A stretch of 16,141 bases of DNA from Clostridiales bacterium. GTDB taxonomy: Bacteria > Bacillota > Clostridia > Oscillospirales > Oscillospiraceae. The stretch lies in contig VSNB01000048.1 in the NCBI GenBank assembly GCA_009774055.1, positions 1 to 16,141 of the forward strand, written 5' to 3'. The position numbers and the translations under genes are program-made. Below, piece after piece: positions 1 to 6,990 of the stretch (positions are counted from its first letter, which is position 1; every line of letters begins with the position of its first letter). The notes under the pieces are model-generated. The model saw nothing but the letters and a program-made list of their open reading frames with translations. It was not told the DNA's origin and ran no database searches.

Positions 1-25
1 AAAGGCTTTGATTTTTGCAATCAAT

Positions 26-48
26 CGAAAAAGTTACATACTTTTTCG
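26..48. repeat. Short perfect inverted repeat at left edge
   Basis: Arms CGAAAAAGT and ACTTTTTCG (9 bp) enclose a TACAT loop. No T-run follows on the + strand, so it is not an obvious terminator in that direction. It could be an operator or part of a leader for a gene beyond the left edge. The function is unknown. Confidence 0.45.
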
Positions 49-203
49 TCAAATTGGCAATTATCAAGCCCCTTACCCCAAATTTGCAAACCTCGGAATA
101 CTCCACCCTCCTATCCGCACCGGCGCACATACCGTGGCTAGCCGGTCCCGTATCTGCTCCGGGGAGAACAGTCAGGCAGGGCGTTTCGAGCTTTACAAGT
201 GGG

Positions 204-232
204 AGTTTAACACGGGGATATTCATTTGTCAA
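204..232 (-). promoter_or_regulatory. Candidate leftward sigma-A promoter
   Basis: Read on the minus strand, this is a perfect -35 box TTGACA (227-232), a 17-base spacer, and a TAAACT -10 box (204-209), four of six matches to TATAAT. Transcription would run leftward out of the window through the 26-48 hairpin. I see no minus-strand gene in the roughly 200 bases that remain, so this may drive a gene beyond the edge or a leader RNA. It is supported only by motif match and spacing. Confidence 0.3.
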
Positions 233-267
233 TGGGATGGGGGAGGTTGTAACAGAAGCGTAACATT

Positions 268-442
268 GCGGCCCTGCGGGCCGCGGCCGCTCTCTTCTTT
301 CTTCGTCGAAGCGCGGTTCGTTCCGCCCCTGCGGGGCGGGGAGCTTTTTTCTTATTCTACCTTTGCCCCTGCCGGGGCGGGGCCTTCTTTTCGCGCGAGC
401 GAAAAGAAGCAAAAGGTCGCTTAAGGAACTACGTTCCTTAAG
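268..442 (+). repeat. Composite multi-hairpin repeat, copy A
   Basis: The order along the + strand is: hairpin GCGGCCC/GGGCCGC (268-284), a CTCTTCTTTCTTC tract, GC hairpins (323-339, 365-378), a hairpin with arms CTTCTTTTCGC/GCGAAAAGAAG and loop GCGA (384-409), a short A-rich spacer, then a hairpin with 10-bp arms CTTAAGGAAC/GTTCCTTAAG and loop TAC (420-442). The same architecture recurs in inverted orientation at 792-916 with different stem sequences. That identifies a repeat family maintained at the level of structure. Confidence 0.6.
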
Positions 443-558
443 AATCCTCCTTAATTACGGGGGGTGTTTATTTTTGCGCTTCCACTGTGGACTGTCCGGT
501 CTGAAGCGGGCGGCTCCCTTGGATCGGGCAAAACGTCTATTTGAGGATGTTGTCGGCA

Positions 559-609
559 GACCCTACCGCACCGTTTTGGGGACTCCCGGGGCAGTTGCGG
601 TAGAGGGTC
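559..609. repeat. Bulged long inverted repeat
   Basis: GACCCTACCGCA (559-570) pairs with TGCGGTAGAGGGTC (596-609) apart from a two-base bulge. The loop itself contains a small GGGA/TCCC stem. It sits in the gene-free region among the other palindromes. It could be an RNA stem-loop or a palindromic repeat unit. No T-tract follows, so I do not call it a terminator. Confidence 0.4.
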
Positions 610-760
610 CCCCTAGCAGGCTCTATCCCTTTAACAGGCCGGCAGGCGGAGTTGGTTGATTGCCAAGCTACTAGATTAAATGCCCGTAGGATTGGACATT
701 CGGAGGCTTCGCCTTCCTAACAAACCCGCCGCACAGTCCTTTGGCCCTCGTATAGGGCAA

Positions 761-776
761 AGGCGCGTACGCGCCT
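761..776. repeat. Perfect 16-nt palindrome
   Basis: AGGCGCGTACGCGCCT is perfectly self-complementary. It lies just outside copy B of the composite hairpin repeat. It is probably one more module of the repeat mosaic. Confidence 0.45.
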
Positions 777-791
777 GCCCGTTAAGGGAGT

Positions 792-916
792 CTTGAACCG
801 TAGGTTCAAGCGCGTTTTTGCCTACTTTTGCCGCGGGGCAAAAGTAGGCCGCCGTCCGGGCGCGGGAGCCCGGAGCTTCCGGGAAGAAGAGAAGCGGTCG
901 CGGCCCGCAGGGCCGC
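792..916 (-). repeat. Composite multi-hairpin repeat, copy B (inverted)
   Basis: Read on the minus strand, the modules appear in the same order as in copy A. They are the GCGGCCC/GGGCCGC hairpin (900-916), a CTTCTCTTCTTC tract, a CCCGGA/TCCGGG hairpin (869-883), and a hairpin with perfect 13-bp arms GCCTACTTTTGCC/GGCAAAAGTAGGC (820-849). An A-rich spacer and a CTTGAACC/GGTTCAAG hairpin with loop TAC (792-810) follow. The first module matches copy A in sequence; the last two match it only in fold. The copies are convergent, about 350 bp apart. Confidence 0.6.
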
Positions 917-930
917 AGATGAAAATCCCG

Positions 931-951
931 TTCGCCGCCGGAGGCGGCGAA
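931..951. repeat. GC-rich hairpin
   Basis: TTCGCCGCC and GGCGGCGAA are perfect 9-bp arms around a GGA loop. The hairpin lies outside the composite element, between it and the promoter region of the ATPase gene. Confidence 0.4.
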
Positions 952-1044
952 GATTACTGCCGCGCCGCCCGGAGGGTAATCATATATAATGTAGGGGATG
1001 GGGGAAAGTTGCCGTGGGGAGGGCAACTCCCCGCAGAAATTTAC

Positions 1045-1073
1045 TTTACTTTTGAGACAGGGGATGGTATGAT
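1045..1073 (+). promoter_or_regulatory. Candidate promoter of the ATPase/TOPRIM operon
   Basis: TTTACT (1045-1050) and TATGAT (1068-1073) are separated by 17 bases, about 120 bases upstream of the ATPase start. The surroundings turn AT-rich here after a very GC-rich stretch, as expected for a promoter. A second TATAAT at 1092-1097 lacks a well-spaced -35 box. The -35 match is imperfect (four of six), so this is a candidate only. Confidence 0.4.
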
Positions 1074-1195
1074 TTACATGTACATTATTATTATAATAGC
1101 AAGGAACCTGGTTTGCAAGAGGAACCATGGCCCTGTTTATTCCGCTTCCTTTGGGTTTATACTGGAAGCATACCGCAAGGCGTGAGGTGACCTGT

Positions 1196-2287
1196 ATGAG
1201 ATTGGACTATCTGGAGATCGAGCAGTTCCGGGGAATCCGGGAGCTGAAGCTGGAGCGGCTGGGAGACGTGAACCTGCTGCTGGGGGATAACGACTCGGGA
1301 AAGACCAGCGTGCTGGAGGCGGTGCGGATGTTTGAGGCGCCGGATAATATCGCCATCATTCTCCGCAACGCCAGGGAGAGACAGCTGAGTATCAGGATGT
1401 ACGCGCGGGAATTGTACACGCCGGTGGAATACATCTGGAACCTCTTCCCCTTTTTCCAGGAGACAAAGCAAATCTCTCTCAGCGCGGAGATCAATAGACA
1501 GCACGAGGAGCTGGGCATCAGCGGTGAGCTCGTTCATATTCTGCGGCCTGTTTCGGAAAGCGAGCTTCGCGGATATCCAACGTCCAGCAGGAAGAAGGAC
1601 AAAGTATTGAGCGAACAGGATGTCTTGACGCTTCAGGGAGAGATCTCGTACCAGGGGGAGGCCTATCCCTACTCAGTCGATGAGTTCTTTTACCCCCCCA
1701 TGCCTCTGAATGCCATCAAACTGGAGCGGACGATTAGATATATGGCTCCCGGAGATCATCTGTCCGGAAGGTATAATTCCGCCATCTTTAGGGCGACAAA
1801 AAGGCAGGAGCTGGAGATTGTAGAGCTTCTTAATCTGATCGATCCCGATATTGAGGGCGTTAAATTAGTGGAAGGGAGCACATCGCTCACCCGCAACCAA
1901 ATCGTTGAGCATAAGCTCTTCGGAAATATCCCGCTCTACAGCTATGGGGATGGTATGAAAAAGATCCTCACCTTGGCTTCTTATGTCCTAAATGCAAAAG
2001 GCGGCGTTCTGCTGATCGACGAAATCGAAACTTCGCTGCAGGCGTCTCACCTGAAGCGCGTTTTCGCCTGGCTGCTTCAGGCGTGCCGGCAGTTTGAGGT
2101 ACAGCTGTTTGTGACGACCCACAGTCTGGAGGCCGTGTCCGCGCTGGCCGGGTGCGCGGTGGAGGACAGGGAGTGCGATCTGGTCTGCTACCGGCTGGAG
2201 GCGGACGGTGAGAAGCTTTTTGCGAAACGCTTTTCTGAAAACAGGCTGGATTCCATTGTGAACGGGAGGGGTATCGATGTCAGATGA
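1196..2287 (+). CDS. SMC/ABC-type AAA ATPase (OLD/AriA-like)
   Basis: A 363-residue ATP-binding protein of the AAA_15/AAA_21 type, the ATPase part found in OLD nucleases and in PARIS AriA. Visible motifs: an N-terminal FRGIRELKLE strand typical of the class (11-20), Walker A GDNDSGKTS (30-38), an ABC-signature-like SYGDG (249-253), Walker B LLIDE (272-276) and the switch histidine in TTHS (H309). I start it at ATG 1196, preceded by GAGGTGA five bases upstream; an earlier in-frame ATG at 1127 has no good site and adds 23 residues ahead of the conserved first strand. There is no C-terminal TOPRIM domain, but the next gene, overlapping by 11 bases, supplies one. The likely role is an ATP-driven sensor or regulator of that partner in phage defence. 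The fold is certain; the defence role is inferred. Confidence 0.85.
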   Translation: MRLDYLEIEQFRGIRELKLERLGDVNLLLGDNDSGKTSVLEAVRMFEAPDNIAIILRNARERQLSIRMYARELYTPVEYIWNLFPFFQETKQISLSAEINRQHEELGISGELVHILRPVSESELRGYPTSSRKKDKVLSEQDVLTLQGEISYQGEAYPYSVDEFFYPPMPLNAIKLERTIRYMAPGDHLSGRYNSAIFRATKRQELEIVELLNLIDPDIEGVKLVEGSTSLTRNQIVEHKLFGNIPLYSYGDGMKKILTLASYVLNAKGGVLLIDEIETSLQASHLKRVFAWLLQACRQFEVQLFVTTHSLEAVSALAGCAVEDRECDLVCYRLEADGEKLFAKRFSENRLDSIVNGRGIDVR

Positions 2288-3092
2288 TCTCCGGTTTTCC
2301 CTGGTCATTTCGGAAGGCCCCCATGACGTGGAGGCCGCGGCAAAGGTCCTGCGGCTGAAGAAGTTCCAGAGAGCCAGAAAGCTCTGTGAAGTTCCCGCGC
2401 TTTTACAGGCTGTGATTCCCCGGCACTATCCCTCGGAGAATAAGGACGGAGAGCTGTGCCGGATCGTGGCGCACCCATCGTTTCTTTTTAAGGAGAATTA
2501 TTGGATTCTTTTGTCCAACGCAAATGGAGAATCCAATCTGGGCGGTAATCTGGACGAGATATTGTCCCCTCTCTCCAAACAGTATGTTGATACGACGCTG
2601 CGAGGCATCGCAGTACTGGCAGACGCGGACGCCAAGGATGCGGGCGGCAAACGCCGCGCGCTCTTCTCACAGCTGTCAGAGGCATTCGCGGACGGCGGCG
2701 ACCTCGCGCTGGACCCTGCAGAGCCGGACCAGATCAGGGTGTTCGCACACAGTAGGCCGTTTGGCATGTACATTTTCCCGGACTGCCAGAGCTGCGGCAC
2801 CCTGGAGCGCGTCCTGCTTGCGGGCGCACAGAATACATACCCCGAGCTGCTGAAGGAGGCGGAAAAATATGTGGCATACGCGAAAACGCTCCTTTATGCC
2901 AAGAATCTGACGAGCGGCTCCAACGGGGAGAAAGCCGTGGTGGGCGTGATCGCCAATGCGCTGAGGCCGGGGAAGGCCAACCAGGTCAGCATCCACGACG
3001 ATGACTGGTTTACGAAAGAAAGCTTAACCAGCCTGGCCCTGCACCAGGCCCTTTCGGAATTTATCGATACAATTATTCAATGGGGACGCTGA
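2277..3092 (+). CDS. DUF3226/TOPRIM-like partner of the ATPase
   Basis: A 271-residue protein with a TOPRIM-like pattern: an acidic motif ISEGPHD near the N terminus (E13, D17), then a hydrophobic strand ending in LADAD (D116, D118). The later segment FPDCQSCGTLE (167-177) resembles the conserved PDN.S.G.LE block of DUF3226 proteins, a family I recall as TOPRIM-related. Such domains use Glu plus a DxD pair to hold Mg2+ for nuclease chemistry. The start at ATG 2277 has GGGAGGGG just upstream and overlaps the ATPase gene, so the two are translationally coupled. By analogy to OLD and to PARIS AriA/AriB, this would be the effector nuclease. PARIS AriB is DUF4435, so this is not classical PARIS. 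The family call is fairly confident; the activity is inferred. Confidence 0.7.
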   Translation: MSDDLRFSLVISEGPHDVEAAAKVLRLKKFQRARKLCEVPALLQAVIPRHYPSENKDGELCRIVAHPSFLFKENYWILLSNANGESNLGGNLDEILSPLSKQYVDTTLRGIAVLADADAKDAGGKRRALFSQLSEAFADGGDLALDPAEPDQIRVFAHSRPFGMYIFPDCQSCGTLERVLLAGAQNTYPELLKEAEKYVAYAKTLLYAKNLTSGSNGEKAVVGVIANALRPGKANQVSIHDDDWFTKESLTSLALHQALSEFIDTIIQWGR

Positions 3093-3097
3093 GAAGA

Positions 3098-3150
3098 AAA
3101 AGCCTGCACCCTCCCGCTGAAGCGGGGGCTGGTGCAGGCTTTTTTTCTTT
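3098..3150 (+). terminator. Strong intrinsic terminator after ATPase/TOPRIM operon
   Basis: AGCCTGCACC (3101-3110) pairs perfectly with GGTGCAGGCT (3131-3140). A nested CCCGCT/AGCGGG stem lies inside, and a long T-rich tract (3139-3154) follows. It begins a few bases after the TOPRIM gene stop and separates that operon from the phage-like operon. Confidence 0.9.
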
Positions 3151-3172
3151 TTTTGAAGAAATTTTTTGGAAG

Positions 3173-3197
3173 GTTGCACATCCGTGTGCAACTTTTT
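3173..3197 (+). promoter_or_regulatory. Palindrome upstream of the particle operon (operator or attenuator)
   Basis: GTTGCACA (3173-3180), loop TCCG, TGTGCAAC (3185-3192), then TTTTT (3193-3197). The stem is perfect over 8 bp. It is either a second weak terminator/attenuator or an operator for the structural operon starting at 3234. No well-spaced sigma-A promoter is obvious between the upstream terminator and 3234, so the operon's control site may be here or depend on an activator. Confidence 0.45.
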
Positions 3198-3233
3198 GCT
3201 TTTGTGGACTATGGGTGAAGGGACGGTGATGAA

Positions 3234-3509
3234 ATGGAGCTGGATCGGGAGGAAATCCTGGAAGCCCTGAAACGGGCGGCGCTCAGCAGGCCAAACGACG
3301 CGGTGGCTCTGGCCTTAAATCCGAAGGACGCCTATGTGAAGGAGCTGGACCTGTGGGGCGTCAGCGAGTTCAAGGTCAACAGCGCGGGAGCCGTGGAGGT
3401 CAAATTCGCGGACCGGGTGAAGGCAATCGGACTGCTGCTGGAGTGCGCCGGGGGCGGAGAGGACGGGCTGAACGCCCTGCTGGAGGCGCTGGAGACGGAA
3501 GCGGAATAG
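3234..3509 (+). CDS. Short terminase-small-subunit-like protein
   Basis: A 91-residue acidic protein. The central part, roughly NDAVALAL near residue 21 through GAVEVKFADRVKAIGLL near 51-67, resembles the C-terminal half of small terminase subunits of Firmicutes prophages, where a VEVKF.DR..A..LL segment is common. Its position directly before the large terminase fits. It lacks the N-terminal helix-turn-helix DNA-binding domain such subunits normally carry, and no coding extension is present upstream: the preceding 80 bases are the terminator and palindrome. It may therefore bind the large subunit but not recognise a pac site, as expected of a domesticated packaging machine. The ribosome site is modest (AAGGGA at 3217-3222, GGTGAT at 3225-3230). 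The call rests on position and a partial pattern. Confidence 0.55.
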   Translation: MELDREEILEALKRAALSRPNDAVALALNPKDAYVKELDLWGVSEFKVNSAGAVEVKFADRVKAIGLLLECAGGGEDGLNALLEALETEAE

Positions 3510-3555
3510 GAATGGCGGCTTCCGCGGGTATTTTTCGAATGGGAGGTCTGGTTTT

Positions 3556-4821
3556 ATGAAGATCAAACGGTTTTCTCCGAAGCAGAAACGGGTCATGAGC
3601 TGGTGGGGCCCTAAATCCCCGGACCGGCGGTATGACGCCATCATCTGCGACGGCGCCGTGCGTAGCGGGAAAACGCTGTGCATGGGACTGAGCTTCGTCT
3701 GCTGGGCCATGGCCTCCTTCCGGGAGCAGCAGTTCGCCTTCTGCGGCAAAAGCGTTGTCTCCCTGCGGAGGAACCTCCTCCAGGAGCTGACCCCCACCCT
3801 CAAGGAGCTGGGGTTCCGGTGCAGGGAGAAGCGCAGCGAGAATCTGCTGGTCATCAGCAAGGGCGGGAGGGAAAACCGCTTCTACCTGATGGGCGGCAAG
3901 GACGAGGGCAGCGCGGCGTTTATCCAGGGCGTGACCCTGGCGGGCGTCCTGCTGGACGAGGCGGCGCTGATGCCAAGGTCCTTTGTGGAGCAGGCCATCG
4001 CAAGATGCAGCGTGCAGGGATCCAGGCTGTGGTTTAATTGTAATCCAGAAGGACCGCAGCACTGGTTTTATCGGGAGTGGATTTTGAAATGCGAGCAGAG
4101 AAATGCTTTATACCTCCACTTCACCATGGAGGATAACCCCTCCCTCTCGCCAAGAATCCGGCAGCGGTATCGATCCAGCTACAGCGGCGCTTTCTACAGA
4201 CGGTTCATCTTAGGGGAATGGACCGCGGCCAAGGGGCTGATTTACGACTTCTTTGATCCGGCGCGGGACGCGCGGCCCGTGCCAGAGGGGGAATTGGAGG
4301 AGTACGTCATCTCCGTTGACTACGGCACCGCAAATCCATGTTCCTTTGGACTCTGGGGACTCAGCGGCGGCGTCTGGTATCGGGTGAAGGAATATTATTA
4401 CGCTTCCAGACAGACCGGCGTACAGCTGACGGACCAGGAGTATGCGGCGGAATTGGCGAGGCTGGCCGGCCATCACCAGATCCGCTGCGTGGTGGCGGAC
4501 CCCTCCGCCGCCAGTTTTATTACCGCCCTGCGTCAGGCGGGATACTGCGTGCTCAAGGCCAATAACGACGTGCTCTCAGGGATTCGAATCACCGCCGATT
4601 TATTGAAAAAAGGGCGCATTGTGATTTGCGAGCCCTGCGGGGACTGTCTGAGGGAGATCGCGCTGTACCGCTGGAGCGAGGAGGCCGGAGGGCGGGACGC
4701 GCCCCACAAGGACCACGACCACGCGATGGACGACATGCGGTATTTCGCCGTGACCATGGCGGATCGGGGGGACAGCGAGGGCGTGTTCTGCTCGGTGGCC
4801 CGGCGGCAAATGAAGGAGTGA
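3556..4821 (+). CDS. Phage terminase large subunit (PBSX/XtmB-like)
   Basis: A 421-residue DNA-packaging motor of full length. ATPase domain: Walker A GAVRSGKT (33-40), Walker B VLLDEAA (D134, E135) and a NCNPEGP coupling motif. Nuclease domain of RNase H fold: aspartates in VDYGTA (D255), VADPSA (D315) and the DHAMDDM segment (D388-D393), so all catalytic positions look intact. It would cut DNA and pump it through the portal at the procapsid vertex. The start at 3556 has GGGAGG nine bases upstream. It is the closest kin to PBSX-type terminases by pattern. Completeness of both domains argues that packaging is still under selection, which separates this locus from tail-only bacteriocins. Confidence 0.95.
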   Translation: MKIKRFSPKQKRVMSWWGPKSPDRRYDAIICDGAVRSGKTLCMGLSFVCWAMASFREQQFAFCGKSVVSLRRNLLQELTPTLKELGFRCREKRSENLLVISKGGRENRFYLMGGKDEGSAAFIQGVTLAGVLLDEAALMPRSFVEQAIARCSVQGSRLWFNCNPEGPQHWFYREWILKCEQRNALYLHFTMEDNPSLSPRIRQRYRSSYSGAFYRRFILGEWTAAKGLIYDFFDPARDARPVPEGELEEYVISVDYGTANPCSFGLWGLSGGVWYRVKEYYYASRQTGVQLTDQEYAAELARLAGHHQIRCVVADPSAASFITALRQAGYCVLKANNDVLSGIRITADLLKKGRIVICEPCGDCLREIALYRWSEEAGGRDAPHKDHDHAMDDMRYFAVTMADRGDSEGVFCSVARRQMKE

Positions 4822-4824
4822 GAA

Positions 4825-6060
4825 ATGAAATTCTTTAACCGAAAGAAAAAGCTAACGGAGGCCGGGGCGGCGGCTACGCCGCAGATCGTACGGGGCGACC
4901 CGCCGCCCTTCGGCCTGTGGAGGGGGTACACTCCCCTGCGGACCGGCGACAAGCAGCTCTATCGGGCCATTCGGGAGGCTGTGCCCCTGGTGGACGCCTG
5001 CATCTGTAAAATCATCCGCCTCTGCGGCGGCGTCTCCGCAGAGTGCGAGGACCCGAGGGCGGACAGGGAATTGAAGCGCTTCCTGGAGCAGGTGGACGTG
5101 GGACGGGGACAGCGGGGCATCAACGCCTTTCTGGACCAGTACATGGACTCCCTGCTGGTGCTCGGACAGGCGGTGGGGGAAATTGTGCCGGCAGCGGACC
5201 AAAGAGACGTGGCCGCCGTGCTGTGCGGACGGGTGGAGGACGTCCATATCCAGGAGGACGGCGGACCGCTAAACTTCAAACTGTGCGGACAGGACGAGTA
5301 TGGACAGATCAAGCCGCTGCCCCGGCAGCAGTTCCTCCTGTTCACCCCCTTCCAGCCGGAAGCCCACACGCCCTACGGGGTGTCACTGCTGCGGTCCATG
5401 CCCTTCCTGACGGAGCTGCTGGGGAAAATTTATTACGCCATCGGCGTGAACTGGGAGCGAATGGGCAACGTGCGGTTCGCCGTGGTCTACAAGCCGGGAG
5501 ACGGCGAGTGGGAGCGGGGCATGGCCCAGGAGCGCAGCCGGCAGCTGGCCAGCGAGTGGAGCCGGGCCATGGAGAGCACCCGGAACGGCAGCGTCAGGGA
5601 TTTCGTGGCGGTGGGCGACGTGGACATCAAGGTGATCGGCGCGGACAACCAGATCCTGGACAGCTCCGTGCCCATCCGGCAGATTCTGGAGCAGCTGGTA
5701 AGCAAGACGGGCATCCCGCCGTTTATGCTGGGGCTCACCTGGTCCAGCACCGAGCGAATGAGCGCCCAGCAGGCCGACCTGCTGACAACGGAAATGACCG
5801 CCATCCGGCGGTCCCTGACGCCAGCGGTGGAGCGGATCTGCCAGGTGTGGCTGCGGATGCACGGGTATGGGTGCGGCTTCCGGGTGGTATGGGATGACAT
5901 CAATCTGCAGGATCTGCTGGAGGAGGCAAAGGCGGACTGGTACCGGGAGCAGACCAGGAAGCTGGCGCTGGAAAACGACAGGATGGAGCGGGAGGCCGGA
6001 GCCGGAAAGGCCGAGGGCTCTGATGGCGGAAGAGAGGAGAAAGGAGCGGTATGGAAGTAA
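4825..6060 (+). CDS. Phage portal protein
   Basis: A 411-residue portal, the dodecameric ring through which DNA enters the head. Recognisable parts are an N-terminal region with a YRAIREAVPLVDACI helix, a central block around LLVLGQAVGEIVP, the TPYGVSLLRSMPF segment, and the conserved SKTGIPPFMLGL motif (293-304) before a helical stem and a charged tail. It starts three bases after the terminase stop, with the ribosome site AAGGAG inside the end of the terminase gene. It overlaps the protease gene by 10 bases. The size is on the compact side for portals. The C-terminal Gly/Glu-rich tail is probably disordered. Confidence 0.9.
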   Translation: MKFFNRKKKLTEAGAAATPQIVRGDPPPFGLWRGYTPLRTGDKQLYRAIREAVPLVDACICKIIRLCGGVSAECEDPRADRELKRFLEQVDVGRGQRGINAFLDQYMDSLLVLGQAVGEIVPAADQRDVAAVLCGRVEDVHIQEDGGPLNFKLCGQDEYGQIKPLPRQQFLLFTPFQPEAHTPYGVSLLRSMPFLTELLGKIYYAIGVNWERMGNVRFAVVYKPGDGEWERGMAQERSRQLASEWSRAMESTRNGSVRDFVAVGDVDIKVIGADNQILDSSVPIRQILEQLVSKTGIPPFMLGLTWSSTERMSAQQADLLTTEMTAIRRSLTPAVERICQVWLRMHGYGCGFRVVWDDINLQDLLEEAKADWYREQTRKLALENDRMEREAGAGKAEGSDGGREEKGAVWK

Positions 6061-6971
6061 GAAAAGAGCCGGGAGGTGTCATCCGGCACAGCGTGGGGCG
6101 GGAGGACATGATCCTCATCAACCGGCTGAGCCGGGCGGAGCTGACGCCGGAGCAGGTGTATACCTTCGCCCTGCGGCTGTGCGACAACGAGATCGACCGG
6201 GACTGGGAGCGGTTCGACGAGGAGGCACTGGATATCCTGAGTGGACTGTTTGTGGGAAAAAGCGGCATCTTTGACCACAACTGGTCCGCAGAGGGACAGA
6301 CCGCCCGGCTGTACAAGACGGAGGTCTGCCGGGAGGGCGGCGTCACCGGCGCAGGAGACGGAGGGCTGTTCCTGAAGGGATACGCCTATATGCTGCGCAA
6401 TGAGAAGAACGCACCCCTGATCGAGGAGATCGAGGCCGGAATCAAGAAGGAGGTCAGCATCGGGTGCAGCGTGACGGGCCGGAGCTGCTCCATCTGCGGC
6501 AAGGACCACTGCGAGCATCAAGGAGGAAAGTCGTATGGCGGGAAGCTGTGCTACTTTACCTTGAAGGCGCCGACGGACGCATATGAGTGGAGCTTTGTGG
6601 CGGTGCCCGCCCAGAGGAAGGCAGGGGTCATGAAAAGCTTCATTTATGAGGCTGGCGTGGATCTGAAGCGGGCGCTGGCGGCTTATCCAGGATGTCTGAA
6701 GCAGCTGGAGGCGCTGGAGAAGGAGGCGCAGCTGGGGCGGTCCTATATGGAGGGACTGCGCAGAGAGCTGGTGCGGCTGGCGGGGCTGACGGACGAGACG
6801 CTGGATCTGAAGGTCTTTTCCAGGGCGGCGGAAAAAATGGAGGAGGACGAGCTGCTGGAAATGACCAGGGTATACCGGAAGCGGATGGACGAGATATATC
6901 CTCCCGTTCCCCAGCTGCGGCCCAAGGGGGCGGCGTCCTGTGGAGACGAGGATAAGGCGTTCCTGATTTGA
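6051..6971 (+). CDS. Prohead protease with fused scaffold-like tail
   Basis: A 306-residue protein. The N-terminal half fits a prohead maturation serine protease: a histidine in FDHNW (H76) and a serine in KKEVSIGCS (S136) sit in the usual H...S arrangement, and the DAYEWSFVAVPAQ block follows. Between them is a compact CSICGKDHCEH cluster (146-156) that could bind zinc. From about residue 205 to the end the sequence is helical and charged. It may act as an internal scaffold, since no separate scaffold gene precedes the capsid gene. It would process the procapsid around the portal. It overlaps the portal gene by 10 bases. The protease call is from motif and gene order; the scaffold role is inferred. 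Confidence 0.75.
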   Translation: MEVRKEPGGVIRHSVGREDMILINRLSRAELTPEQVYTFALRLCDNEIDRDWERFDEEALDILSGLFVGKSGIFDHNWSAEGQTARLYKTEVCREGGVTGAGDGGLFLKGYAYMLRNEKNAPLIEEIEAGIKKEVSIGCSVTGRSCSICGKDHCEHQGGKSYGGKLCYFTLKAPTDAYEWSFVAVPAQRKAGVMKSFIYEAGVDLKRALAAYPGCLKQLEALEKEAQLGRSYMEGLRRELVRLAGLTDETLDLKVFSRAAEKMEEDELLEMTRVYRKRMDEIYPPVPQLRPKGAASCGDEDKAFLI

Positions 6972-6990
6972 GAAAAGGAGGATTTTGAGA

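Larger units (their letters stand above)
1..1180. other. Gene-free region rich in GC-rich palindromes
   Basis: I see no convincing gene in this stretch. The open frames here read through palindromes and translate to low-complexity peptides typical of GC-rich repeats (for example the same LRPCGPRP string from both ends, on opposite strands). There are many perfect hairpins: 26-48 (9-bp arms, loop TACAT), 268-284, 323-339, 384-409, 420-442, 559-609 (bulged), 761-776 (16-nt palindrome), 792-810, 820-849, 869-883, 900-916 and 931-951. The region separates whatever lies to the left from the ATPase/TOPRIM operon. It probably holds the operon's promoter near its right end. Confidence 0.75.

Noticed and set aside
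8..424. Open frame of 138 codons at the left edge
   Set aside because: It runs through hairpin repeats, lacks a ribosome site, and the LRPCGPRP stretch also appears on the other strand from the inverted repeat copy, so it is a repeat translation.
363..659. Open frame of 98 codons
   Set aside because: It lies across palindromes with no ribosome site and no recognisable protein pattern.
480..675. tRNA or known structured RNA
   Set aside because: A strong bulged stem-loop is present but there is no T-loop GTTCGA box or cloverleaf, and no known RNA consensus that I recognise.
676..1128. Minus-strand open frame of 150 codons
   Set aside because: It covers copy B of the composite repeat and the promoter region of the ATPase operon, with low-complexity peptide content.
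1127..1195. Upstream ATG extension of the ATPase gene
   Set aside because: It has no good ribosome site and adds 23 residues before the conserved first strand; ATG 1196 has GAGGTGA at correct distance.
5043..5897. Open frame of 284 codons inside the portal gene
   Set aside because: It is a Gly/Arg/Ala-rich alternate frame of the portal gene with no ribosome site.
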